Source: Methanohalophilus levihalophilus
GTDB taxonomy: Archaea; Halobacteriota; Methanosarcinia; Methanosarcinales; Methanosarcinaceae
Assembly: GCF_017874375.1 (NCBI RefSeq)
Contig: NZ_JAGGLK010000001.1
Span: 434,001 to 498,000 of the forward strand
DNA: 64,000 nucleotides
Reading direction: 5' to 3'
Position numbers and translations under genes: made by a program. Below are positions 1 to 7,868 of this stretch, one piece after another. The notes below the pieces were generated by a model. It saw nothing but the letters and a program-made list of their open reading frames with translations, did not search any database and was not told where the DNA came from. Position 1 is the stretch's first letter. Each line of letters begins with the position of its first letter.

Positions 1-12
1 AGAAGGAAGAAT

Positions 13-60
13 GAGTGAGGGTTGATCCCTTACTCCGTTTTCTCTTTTTAAAACTATTCT
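13..60 (+). terminator. Stem-loop and T-tract at the end of an upstream gene
   Basis: A nine-pair stem (13-21 with 27-35, one G-T pair, five-base loop) is followed by a T-rich run up to base 60. On the plus strand this looks like an intrinsic terminator for a gene lying left of the window. Confidence 0.6.
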
Positions 61-102
61 TTTTTTGACTCGTTTTCAAATTCAGGCGTAAGAACCTATA
101 TC

Positions 103-110
103 TTTATATA
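103..110 (+). promoter_or_regulatory. TATA box of the trmY operon
   Basis: TTTATATA lies about 55 bases before the trmY ATG, directly after the T-tract of the upstream terminator. It is the best archaeal promoter candidate for the operon from trmY onward. Confidence 0.45.
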
Positions 111-164
111 CATTGCAACGTGGAATACTGCTCGAACCTAATTGCATTTATTCCGGAGTTTACT

Positions 165-770
165 ATGAAACACTTTTTGATAATCGGTCACAAAGCCGTT
201 ACAAGCGGGGATTATTCCCTTAATGACATGCCCGGTTCAGCCGGAAGGATGGACATCCTTTGCAGGTGTGTCAGTTCTGCTTTTTTCTTATCTCATGATC
301 TTCGCAGGGATGTCCAAATTCATTTGCTCCTGCTCGGAGAGCCACATCCGGGAAGGTATGTTAGATTTGAAGGGGAACATGTTCGCTACCTGAGTCCGGA
401 TGAAAGAAGCGCAGGTGCACTAATCAAAAAAGCATTACAAAAAGATGTTTCCAGTTTTGAAAGCCGTTCAACTCCTGGCGTGAATACCCGTACTGCCACT
501 CTTAAGGAATTGCTTGATGAATTTTTGGAAAAGGGTTGTGAACTTGTGTATCTCAGGGAAGATGGTGATGATCTCAGAAGCACCGCAGATTTTGCGGAAG
601 ATACTGTTTTTATACTAGGTGATCATGTTGGGGTCACTGAAGAAGAAGAGAAACTAATACTGGATGCAGGAGCAAGACTTCTTTCCATAGGTCCCCTGTC
701 ACTGCATGCAAATCACTGTATTACAATAATTCACAACGAACTTGATCGCCGGGGAGGAGAGAAACAATGA
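165..770 (+). CDS. trmY: tRNA (pseudouridine(54)-N1)-methyltransferase TrmY
   Basis: SPOUT-class methyltransferase (former DUF358) that N1-methylates pseudouridine 54 in the T-loop of archaeal tRNA. The protein opens with MKHFLIIGHKAVTSGDYSL and has the family's conserved LLLLGEP segment and C-terminal knot region (LGDHVGVTEEEE, SIGPLSLHANH). A GTG start at 120 is possible, but the ATG at 165 follows GGAG at a good distance and fits the usual N-terminus, giving 201 residues. It overlaps the next gene, pus10, by 4 bases. Pus10 makes the pseudouridine that TrmY methylates, so the two form a consecutive pathway in one transcript. Confidence 0.9.
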   Translation: MKHFLIIGHKAVTSGDYSLNDMPGSAGRMDILCRCVSSAFFLSHDLRRDVQIHLLLLGEPHPGRYVRFEGEHVRYLSPDERSAGALIKKALQKDVSSFESRSTPGVNTRTATLKELLDEFLEKGCELVYLREDGDDLRSTADFAEDTVFILGDHVGVTEEEEKLILDAGARLLSIGPLSLHANHCITIIHNELDRRGGEKQ

Positions 771-2068
771 GTATCCTTGAAATTGCAAAGAAGATTTTGC
801 CGGAAGGCCCCATCTGTGATCACTGCATGGGAAGGCAGTTTGCAAACCTTTCCACAGGTCTTACAAATGATGAGAGGGGAAGAGCGGTCAAGCTTGCACT
901 TGCAATGGAAGCTGATAAACTGAACAAGGATGAAGACGATAAATCCCTTCTGGAACAACTTTCTCCTTCAAGCCGCAATGCCAGACTTAGCCTTAAGGAT
1001 TCAGGAAAAAAAGATGAACAATGCTGGGTTTGCCTTGGTATTTTTGACAGGGTTGAAGAGTGGGCAGACAGAGCCCTAAAGGCTGTTGAAGAAATTGAAT
1101 ACTCAACTTTTGTCGTTGGTACAAAGGTAAGTGGTCTTCTTTCTGAAAATGAGGAAATCCTCTGGGCTGAATCCGGTACAACCTATGGTGAACCTATAAA
1201 GAGCGAAATTAACCGGGAAGTCGGGAAACTGATAGCTGCAAAGAGCGGCAAAGAAGTGGATATCAAGAATCCTGATGTTGTTATAACTCTCGATATTGCA
1301 AAGGAAGTTGTTTACACTCAGATTCGTTCCATTTATATTGCAGGCCGATACAGGAAATTCATTCGCGGAATTCCGCAGACGCGCTGGCCATGTCGTAGCT
1401 GCCGTGGCAGGGGTTGTGAGAAATGCAACCAGACGGGACAGCAATATCCTGAATCAGTTGACGAACTGATTCGCGGACCTGTTATCAAAGCTACAAATGG
1501 TGAAGACACACGCTTCCATGGATCAGGCAGGGAGGATATTGATGCCCTTATGCTTGGAACAGGCCGGCCGTTTGTTGTGGAAGCTTTATCTCCCAAAATC
1601 CGTACTATCGATGTAGCTGCTATTCAGGACGAGATTAACCGTGAATCTGCAGGAAAAGTTGAGGTTGAAGGGCTCAAACTGGTCTCAAAAGATCTGATTC
1701 ACGCATTAAAGAGCTCAAAGGCGGATAAAGTTTATAAGCTTAAAGTTACATTCAGTGACCCGGTTCCAGAGAACACTCTCCGATCAGCCGTTGAAAAACT
1801 CACAGGCTCACGGATTGAACAGCGAACCCCAAATCGCGTATCCCATCGTCGTGCGGATCTCGTAAGGGAACGAAATGTGCATTCCATGGAATTACTTGAG
1901 TACCATGATGAATACTCAATATTCAAAGTGGATTGCCAGGGTGGTTTGTATGTCAAGGAACTTGTTTCCGGGGATGAAAACCGAACATCTCCAAGTCTGA
2001 CTGGTCTTATTGGTGTTCAGGCTCTTGTAGAAGAACTGGATGTCATTGACGTAAAAATAGATCTCTGA
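767..2068 (+). CDS. pus10: tRNA pseudouridine synthase Pus10
   Basis: Archaeal Pus10 converts U54 and U55 of tRNA to pseudouridine. The N-terminus carries a zinc-binding pair CDHC (about residues 18-21) matched by a second pair CWVC, followed by a THUMP-like region. A further cysteine cluster (CRSC, CEKC, about residues 208-219) and the catalytic-domain segment GSGREDIDALMLGTGRPFV, containing the presumed catalytic aspartate, lie in the second half. Length 433 aa is normal for the family. The ATGA overlap with trmY indicates translational coupling. Confidence 0.92.
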   Translation: MSILEIAKKILPEGPICDHCMGRQFANLSTGLTNDERGRAVKLALAMEADKLNKDEDDKSLLEQLSPSSRNARLSLKDSGKKDEQCWVCLGIFDRVEEWADRALKAVEEIEYSTFVVGTKVSGLLSENEEILWAESGTTYGEPIKSEINREVGKLIAAKSGKEVDIKNPDVVITLDIAKEVVYTQIRSIYIAGRYRKFIRGIPQTRWPCRSCRGRGCEKCNQTGQQYPESVDELIRGPVIKATNGEDTRFHGSGREDIDALMLGTGRPFVVEALSPKIRTIDVAAIQDEINRESAGKVEVEGLKLVSKDLIHALKSSKADKVYKLKVTFSDPVPENTLRSAVEKLTGSRIEQRTPNRVSHRRADLVRERNVHSMELLEYHDEYSIFKVDCQGGLYVKELVSGDENRTSPSLTGLIGVQALVEELDVIDVKIDL

Positions 2069-2120
2069 ACCAAAATAAAAGCAAAATCACGTTTATCATC
2101 ATATTGTGGAGGAAAATAGA

Positions 2121-2414
2121 ATGCCTACATCCCATGGTCCAAAATGTTGTACCAGATACAAATTGAAGAAGACAGTAAGAGAAAGAGGACTCTCACCAAT
2201 AAGCAGGGCTATTCAGGACTTTGCTGAAGGCCAGATGGTCCACATTGACATTGATCCAAGCGTACAGAAAGGAATGCCAAACCCCAAATTCCAGGGTAAG
2301 ACCGGGAAAGTAGTTTCACAGCGCGGTCGTGCATACATCCTCCATGTACGTGAAGGCAATGCAACAAAAGAGGTTATTTCCCTTCCGGAACACCTCAAGC
2401 CACAGAAGTACTGA
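2121..2414 (+). CDS. rpl21e: 50S ribosomal protein L21e
   Basis: Small basic ribosomal protein, 97 aa, beginning [17 protein letters not shown], with the SH3-like core and a [13 protein letters not shown] segment typical of L21e. An in-frame ATG exists 5 codons upstream, but GGAGG just before 2121 fixes the start there. It follows pus10 by about 50 bases and precedes rpoF, the usual euryarchaeal order (L21e, RpoF, DUF655, KsgA). Confidence 0.95.
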   Translation: MPTSHGPKCCTRYKLKKTVRERGLSPISRAIQDFAEGQMVHIDIDPSVQKGMPNPKFQGKTGKVVSQRGRAYILHVREGNATKEVISLPEHLKPQKY

Positions 2415-2449
2415 CACTCCTATAGGAGCTTAAACAAAATTACTGGAAA

Positions 2450-2474
2450 GTTCGATAGATATATCTATCCGAAC
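2450..2474. other. Long inverted repeat between rpl21e and rpoF
   Basis: GTTCG at 2450-2454 pairs with CGAAC at 2470-2474 around the perfect palindrome ATAGATATATCTAT, with one bulged C. A second perfect 12-base palindrome, CTCCTATAGGAG, lies at 2417-2428, immediately after the rpl21e stop. The first could be an attenuator, a processing site or a palindromic promoter, as its centre is TATA-like; the second could be a weak terminator. Roles are inferred. Confidence 0.4.
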
Positions 2475-2554
2475 CTTCTCATAATAGATCAGCTTTCCGG
2501 ATTTTGAATATCCGGATAACTGAACTTATACAATTACAGGGATGCGTGTACCCG

Positions 2555-2908
2555 ATGATAGTAAAGGAAGTTCTTGAGGAAGAATTGCTCACATTACCGG
2601 AAGCCCGTGAGATCCTGGATGGGATCCTTCAGGAACGTACCGAACGTGATGAAGAGCTTGGTTACGAGTTCAGGAAAGCTGTAAACCATGCTGATCTTTT
2701 TTCCAAGACAACGGCTGCAAAAGCCAGGACGCTTGTTAACAAGCTTCTTGAAATGGAAAAAATGAAACCTGAAATCGCAATTCACATTGCTGATTTGATG
2801 CCTCTTTCAAGGGATGAAGTGAGATCTATTTATGCAAAAGAGCGCTTCACTCTCTCTGATGAGGAACTCGATACTATTCTCGAGTTGGTAATGGAAAATA
2901 TGGAATAA
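2555..2908 (+). CDS. rpoF: DNA-directed RNA polymerase subunit F (Rpb4 homologue)
   Basis: Subunit F pairs with subunit E to form the stalk of archaeal RNA polymerase. The 117-residue protein starts MIVKEVLEEELLTLPEARE and has the helical HRDC-like C-terminus (MPLSRDEVRSIYAKER, then LSDEELDTILELV) characteristic of RpoF. An in-frame TTG at 2504 would add 17 residues with no family counterpart, so the ATG at 2555 is preferred. The ribosome-binding site is weak. Confidence 0.9.
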   Translation: MIVKEVLEEELLTLPEAREILDGILQERTERDEELGYEFRKAVNHADLFSKTTAAKARTLVNKLLEMEKMKPEIAIHIADLMPLSRDEVRSIYAKERFTLSDEELDTILELVMENME

Positions 2909-2956
2909 ATTTATATTCCATATGTTACCTTTTTTTGATATAACTTGGAGGATATG

Positions 2957-3550
2957 ATGCACGCCAAGGGGAAAAAACCAGAGCGAGAAGAGTACGCATG
3001 GGTACTTGACTACTTACCTTACGGGAATCCGAATGACAGCAGGCCAACTTACCAGAAAAAGCCTCTTGTTCAGGGTGTCGGCGACAATCAGTTTGTGCTG
3101 ATGGAATTGGTACCTAAGGAAGGCGTAGCTCCTGAAATCCAGTCAAGGGTTTACATTGGTGAAGGTGATCGTGAAGAGATCGATCATGTTAAACACCGCA
3201 TTCATTATAATGACCTGAGCAGTGGCTCACAATTGGAGATTCCCTTTGTTCTTGAACAATCGGTAAAGCATCATGAAGAAAGATTTGTTAAATTCTTCAA
3301 TGAAGCCCATCCCATCACAACCCGCCTCCATATGCTGGAATTGCTTCCGGGTATCGGTAAAAAGCTCATGTGGGCTATAATCGATGAGCGCAAAAAAGGG
3401 GAATTCAAGAGTTTTGCAGATCTTCATGAGCGCGTAGGTGCAATGCACACCCCTGAAAAGGTTGTTGTGAATCGTATTCTTGAAGAATTAAAGGATGACA
3501 ACATCAAATATCGCCTTTTTACCCGTCCAATGCATCGCAGGCAAGACTGA
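2957..3550 (+). CDS. DUF655 family protein, possible RNA/DNA-binding
   Basis: Conserved archaeal protein of about 198 aa that regularly sits between rpoF and ksgA. The N-terminal half has an OB-like beta-rich region (EEYAWVLDYLPYG). The C-terminal half contains a helix-hairpin-helix-like motif (LELLPGIGKKLMWAIIDERKK, about residues 134-154), which suggests nucleic acid binding. Start: GGAGG at 2947-2951 leaves ATG 2954 too close, so ATG 2957 is chosen. The biochemical function is not known to me; the location suggests a link to rRNA or translation. Confidence 0.85.
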   Translation: MHAKGKKPEREEYAWVLDYLPYGNPNDSRPTYQKKPLVQGVGDNQFVLMELVPKEGVAPEIQSRVYIGEGDREEIDHVKHRIHYNDLSSGSQLEIPFVLEQSVKHHEERFVKFFNEAHPITTRLHMLELLPGIGKKLMWAIIDERKKGEFKSFADLHERVGAMHTPEKVVVNRILEELKDDNIKYRLFTRPMHRRQD

Positions 3551-3563
3551 AAGGGTGGGCTAA

Positions 3564-4376
3564 TTGGTCCGGGATCTTCTTGTAAGATATGGGGTAACAG
3601 GCGGATCCCATGATCAACATTTTCTCATTGATGAGGACATTCTAGATCTGATAGCTGATGCTGCAAACCTTTCTAAAAACGATCACGTTCTTGAAATAGG
3701 TGGTGGAATTGGAAATCTTACACAACGCCTTCTTAAAAAGGCGGGAAAAGTCACTGTAATTGAATATGATCCATATCTTGTCGACGTTCTCAACGATCGA
3801 TTTGGTGACATGGATAATTTTGAAGTTATTCACGGTGATGCAGTAAAAGTTGATTTGCCTTCCTTTAACAAGGTTGTTGCAAATCTACCATACTCTATTT
3901 CTTCTCCAATCACTTTTCGCCTTTTAAAACACGGTTTTGATCTGGCTGTTTTAATGTACCAGTATGAGTTTGCAAAACGCATGATATCGCCATCAGGCTC
4001 TAAGGAGTACGGAAGGCTTTCAGTTGGCATCCAGCACTACGCAGATGCGGATATCATTATCAAGATATCTCCCTCGGCTTTCAGTCCCCGGCCGGAAGTA
4101 TGGTCAGCTGTAATTCGCCTTGAGCCACACAAATCTCCTTTCCCTGTCAAAGATGAGGAATTTTTCCTCAAACTTGTGGAGGCTGCCTTCTCACAGAGAA
4201 GAAAGAAGCTCAAGAATGCCATTTCCAGATCCATTCCCTCCGAAGAGAAGCAGTCCATCCTTAACCAGCTTCCTGAATCCCTGATGAGCAAAAGAGCTGA
4301 AGAGCTTTCCCCGGAAGATTTTGCATCCCTTGCAAACACAATTCTGGAATTAAAGGAAAAGGCAGGAGGAATCTAA
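3564..4376 (+). CDS. ksgA: 16S rRNA dimethyladenosine transferase KsgA/RsmA
   Basis: Class I SAM methyltransferase that dimethylates the two adjacent adenosines in the 3' helix of 16S rRNA. Visible motifs: QHFLID, SAM-binding VLEIGGGIGNLTQ (about residues 42-54), acidic VIEYDP, catalytic NLPYSISSP (about 106-114) and the C-terminal helical domain with AFSQRRKKLKNAI. The start is TTG at 3564, preceded by GGGTGGGC. The stop codon overlaps the start of the next methyltransferase (TAATG). Length 270 aa is normal. Confidence 0.93.
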   Translation: MVRDLLVRYGVTGGSHDQHFLIDEDILDLIADAANLSKNDHVLEIGGGIGNLTQRLLKKAGKVTVIEYDPYLVDVLNDRFGDMDNFEVIHGDAVKVDLPSFNKVVANLPYSISSPITFRLLKHGFDLAVLMYQYEFAKRMISPSGSKEYGRLSVGIQHYADADIIIKISPSAFSPRPEVWSAVIRLEPHKSPFPVKDEEFFLKLVEAAFSQRRKKLKNAISRSIPSEEKQSILNQLPESLMSKRAEELSPEDFASLANTILELKEKAGGI

Positions 4377-4972
4377 TGGCTTATGTGGTTTATAAGGGAG
4401 CCACGGTTTATTTTTCTGAAAATGTATATGAGCCAGCTGAAGATTCCTTTCTCCTTGCAGATGCCTGCATTGACTACATAAGAGACAACAGTCGTGTTCT
4501 GGAAATCGGGACAGGAAGTGGCTTTGTATCAGCCGTTATTCGTGCAAACAAGAAAAATGTAGATCTCATTGCTTCAGATTTAAATCCACATGCCCTCAAT
4601 TGTGCAAAGAACAATAATGTTGAGGTCATACGCTCTGATTTATTTGGAGGCTTCAAGCCTGCACACCAATTTGATACAATTGTTTTTAATCCTCCATACC
4701 TGCCCACCGGGGACGATGAGCGCCTTCAAGGATGGATCAATTTTGCATTTGACGGAGGGGAAGATGGCAGGGATACCATCCGGCGATTCCTGTCAGAAGT
4801 AAACCAATACCTGAAACCCAATGGCAATATGCTGCTTTTGGTCTCATCTCTTACAAATCCCAAAGAAGTCATTCGTTTGATGAACAATGAGGATTTCAAT
4901 GTCAGCACAATTTGCGAAGATAGTTGCTTTTTTGAGAAATTAATGGTACTGCATGGAAAGCTGGATAGCTAA
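4376..4972 (+). CDS. HemK/PrmC-type N5-glutamine methyltransferase (aRF1 methylase, Mtq2-like)
   Basis: Class I methyltransferase with SAM motif VLEIGTGSGFVSA (about residues 41-53) and the N5-glutamine methylase signature NPPYLP (about 104-109). At 198 aa it lacks the extra N-terminal domain of bacterial PrmC, as do the archaeal and eukaryotic Mtq2 forms that modify the GGQ motif of the release factor. The substrate is inferred from the family. It is translationally coupled to ksgA and closes the operon. Its relevance here is that it would act on the factor that competes with any UAG-decoding tRNA. Confidence 0.85.
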   Translation: MAYVVYKGATVYFSENVYEPAEDSFLLADACIDYIRDNSRVLEIGTGSGFVSAVIRANKKNVDLIASDLNPHALNCAKNNNVEVIRSDLFGGFKPAHQFDTIVFNPPYLPTGDDERLQGWINFAFDGGEDGRDTIRRFLSEVNQYLKPNGNMLLLVSSLTNPKEVIRLMNNEDFNVSTICEDSCFFEKLMVLHGKLDS

Positions 4973-4986
4973 CCGTTTTACACCAT

Positions 4987-4998
4987 TCTTATATATGG
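4987..4998 (+). promoter_or_regulatory. TATA box before the first hyuA-like gene
   Basis: CTTATATATGG about 70 bases before the ATG at 5066, in a 93-base gap after the ribosomal/tRNA operon. It probably starts the hyuA-DUF1638 transcript. Confidence 0.4.
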
Positions 4999-5065
4999 CG
5001 ATAAACATATTTTTAATACACATTTCGTCCTGACTTTATTTTTTGCTTATCCGGAGTTGGAAAAA

Positions 5066-6997
5066 ATGCAATATAGTATGGGAATTGATGCTGGTGGGAC
5101 TTATACTGATTCGGTCATTGTCCGGGATTCGGATGGAAAAATTGTGGATTCAAGCAAGGCACGGACAACTTATCCTGATCTGCTTGAAGGTATACGCAAT
5201 TCAATTGACGGACTTGATAAGTCTTACCTTGAAAACATAAAACTTGTTTCTGTTTCAACCACTCTTTCTACAAACACTATTCTTGAGCACACTGGTTACC
5301 CTGTGGCTTTGATTTTGATTGGTGACTTATCAATTCCCGAAGGTCAGTCAATTGAGAATTATATCGCCGTTTCCGGTGGGCATGGAGCCTATGGAGAGGA
5401 AGCTGCAAGACTTGATATTGATTCAGTAAGGGAATTTGTCCTTAAAATGAAAGACAGGGTTTCAGCCTTTGCCGTATCTTCTTATTTCAGTATTCGTAAC
5501 CCAGGCCATGAACTGGAAGTAAAGGCACTTATTCGTGAATTAACAGGCCTGCCAGTTGTTTGCGGGCATGAACTTTCCCAGGATTTGGGGGCTTTTTCCC
5601 GTGGAATAACCGCATATCTCAACGCACAGTTAATTCCGATTACTGATCATTTCATCGATGCGATTATGCATGAGATGGATCGAAGAAAAATTCATGGTCG
5701 CCTTCTGATGTTAAAATGTGACGGCTCAGTTGTGGGAATTGATGAGGCAAAAGAGAAGCCAATTGAATCAATTTTCTCAGGACCGGCTGCAAGTCTTGTA
5801 GGAGCATCATATCTTTCCGATGTCCAGACATGTGTTGCAATCGATGTAGGTGGTACAAGTACTGATGTTGCAATGGTAAATTCGGGTTTGCCGGAAATTA
5901 CTGATGAAGGAGCTATTGTAGGCGGATGGCAAACAAAGGTAAAGGCTATTCGCATGGAAACCTCGGCTATGGGTGGTGACAGTCACATTTGGGTGCAAAA
6001 TCAGAAAATCAATATTGGCCCACGTCGTGTTATTCCTATATGTGTGGCAGCAACCAAATGGCCCGGTATAAAGGATAAACTGAAAGTTGCCCGTATCCCT
6101 TCAAAAATGCAATTGTGCGAAAACATCCAGCCAACCAAGTTTTTTATTCGTACCGGGAAAGAATCCGGGGAACTAAGTCCTACTGAACAGGATCTTCTGG
6201 ATCGCATTGGAGATGAACCAGTTTCAGTTAATGAAATCTATTCGGATCATCTTCCTTCCCCCGTATTCCTTGATCTATTGATCAAAAAACGCCTTATTCA
6301 GGCAATCGGTTTTACACCTACTGATGCACTTCATGTTCTTGGGGATTATACCGAATGGGACGTTGAAGCTTCCCGACTCGCAGCCGGTCCCCTTGGAAGA
6401 ATGACGTATAAAGAAAGGACTGAGTTCTGTAAGGAAGCTAAGACCATATTCGCAAAGAATATGGCTCTCTATATCATGGCCTACCTTTTGCGTGGCATAG
6501 ATAAGGAAGAAATAGAAAAAATACTGGAAAACAGGGATGATTTCTATTCAGCCTTTAAATTGAGTGTTCCTGTTGTTCTTCTTGGTGGGCCTGTGCAGGC
6601 TTATGTTGAGGAAATCAACAAATTCTTTGATGCCGATGTGATCCTTCCGGAACACGCTGAAGTCGGGAACGCTGTTGGAGCACTTGTAGGAAAAGGAATC
6701 AAGAGGATTGAAATTCTGATACGTAACGTTTACAAAGGACGAAAATCCGGTATTATGATGTTTTCCCCGCATGGTCGGGAGGCTATCAAATATGCCACTT
6801 ATCCGGATGCTCTTGAAGCCGCCAATACTCTCGGAAGGGAAATGATTATGGAATATATGAAAAGTTCCGGTCTGGACGGCGGAGATGTGCGCATCGAGGT
6901 CACACAGAATGACATTAAGCTTCAGGATGGCGGCGGTATTCCTATTGAAACCAAACTTACATTTGTCGGTGTAGGAATGCCACGGCTGGACAACTAA
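5066..6997 (+). CDS. Hydantoinase/oxoprolinase (HyuA-like) ASKHA-fold protein, copy 1
   Basis: 643-residue protein of the HyuA/5-oxoprolinase family. Two phosphate-binding motifs of the actin-like ATPase fold are clear: MGIDAGGTYTDSV at the N-terminus and AIDVGGTSTDVAM near residue 260. Family segments KCDGSVVG, FSGPAASLVGASYL, METSAMGGDSH and LLGGPVQAYV are also present. No HyuB-type partner is nearby; the neighbour is DUF1638, then a close paralogue. Some ASKHA proteins reactivate corrinoid methyltransferases, and DUF1638 is often seen near corrinoid methyltransferase genes, so a C1-metabolism support role is possible. ATG 5066 follows GGAG. Confidence 0.8.
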   Translation: MQYSMGIDAGGTYTDSVIVRDSDGKIVDSSKARTTYPDLLEGIRNSIDGLDKSYLENIKLVSVSTTLSTNTILEHTGYPVALILIGDLSIPEGQSIENYIAVSGGHGAYGEEAARLDIDSVREFVLKMKDRVSAFAVSSYFSIRNPGHELEVKALIRELTGLPVVCGHELSQDLGAFSRGITAYLNAQLIPITDHFIDAIMHEMDRRKIHGRLLMLKCDGSVVGIDEAKEKPIESIFSGPAASLVGASYLSDVQTCVAIDVGGTSTDVAMVNSGLPEITDEGAIVGGWQTKVKAIRMETSAMGGDSHIWVQNQKINIGPRRVIPICVAATKWPGIKDKLKVARIPSKMQLCENIQPTKFFIRTGKESGELSPTEQDLLDRIGDEPVSVNEIYSDHLPSPVFLDLLIKKRLIQAIGFTPTDALHVLGDYTEWDVEASRLAAGPLGRMTYKERTEFCKEAKTIFAKNMALYIMAYLLRGIDKEEIEKILENRDDFYSAFKLSVPVVLLGGPVQAYVEEINKFFDADVILPEHAEVGNAVGALVGKGIKRIEILIRNVYKGRKSGIMMFSPHGREAIKYATYPDALEAANTLGREMIMEYMKSSGLDGGDVRIEVTQNDIKLQDGGGIPIETKLTFVGVGMPRLDN

Positions 6998-7011
6998 GAA
7001 AAGAGGTTTTC

Positions 7012-7800
7012 ATGCCAACACTTGCTTTACTTGCCTGCAGGATGTTTGAAGACGAGATTGTGCATCTTCTTGAAGAGGATTCGGACTATCGTCTCATTGT
7101 TGTAGACAATGACAACACGGGGGGATTCGAAAGAAAAGTAGCTGAGCAGGGGATAGATTATGAGCTTGTCCCATTTGACCAAATCGAGGCATCCATTGGA
7201 CAATCAGAGCAATTTACTATTATGGTAAATCTCCTGGAATTTGCACTTGATGCAAAACCGGAGAGGCTTCGGGATAAAGTGTACCAGACAGTGGAAGAAA
7301 TGGTTGAATTATGTGATGGTATTCTCGTTCTTTATGGCTTATGTGGGAATGTGCTGGGTTCAATTGAATCTGACTTTGAACATATGGATATCCCGGTTCG
7401 CATTCTCAAGGATTCCCTTGGAAACATAGTCGATGACTGCATTTGTGCTTCATTTGGTAGCAGGGACGAATACCTGAATGCGCTTGAAGGTGAAGAAAGA
7501 GGTGTAGGAACTTATTTCCTGACCCCGATGCAGGCGATTAACTGGAAGGAAATGGTTGTTCTTGCGGGGCTTACTCCAGATCCGGATAATATTGAAATGA
7601 CAAAAATGGTTTTCGATTATTCCGGCTACAAAAATGTTGGTAAGGTAAATACAGGGCTTAATTACGAAAAGGAATTTGATAAAACAGTTGATGAATTTGC
7701 CTCCCTTTTTGATTTCAATACCAGGCATTTTGAAGGTTCAACCCGGGTAGTGGATAACAGCTATCGGGCTATAAAAGAGGAAATTCTGAAGAAGAAATAA
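7012..7800 (+). CDS. DUF1638 domain protein
   Basis: 262-residue protein matching DUF1638 by its N-terminal LLACRMFEDEI and the conserved cysteine-rich blocks LYGLCGNVLG (about residues 105-114) and DDCICASFGSRDEYL (about 142-156). The spaced cysteines suggest metal or cofactor binding, but no activity is established that I know of. It lies 14 bases after the first hyuA-like gene and 68 before the second, so the three probably act together. RBS GAGG precedes the ATG. Confidence 0.8.
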   Translation: MPTLALLACRMFEDEIVHLLEEDSDYRLIVVDNDNTGGFERKVAEQGIDYELVPFDQIEASIGQSEQFTIMVNLLEFALDAKPERLRDKVYQTVEEMVELCDGILVLYGLCGNVLGSIESDFEHMDIPVRILKDSLGNIVDDCICASFGSRDEYLNALEGEERGVGTYFLTPMQAINWKEMVVLAGLTPDPDNIEMTKMVFDYSGYKNVGKVNTGLNYEKEFDKTVDEFASLFDFNTRHFEGSTRVVDNSYRAIKEEILKKK

Positions 7801-7868
7801 CAGGTCTTGCAAATTCACATATGGTTTTGAACGAATAGATATTTGGTTGTATAATTTGAGGTGGCAGT

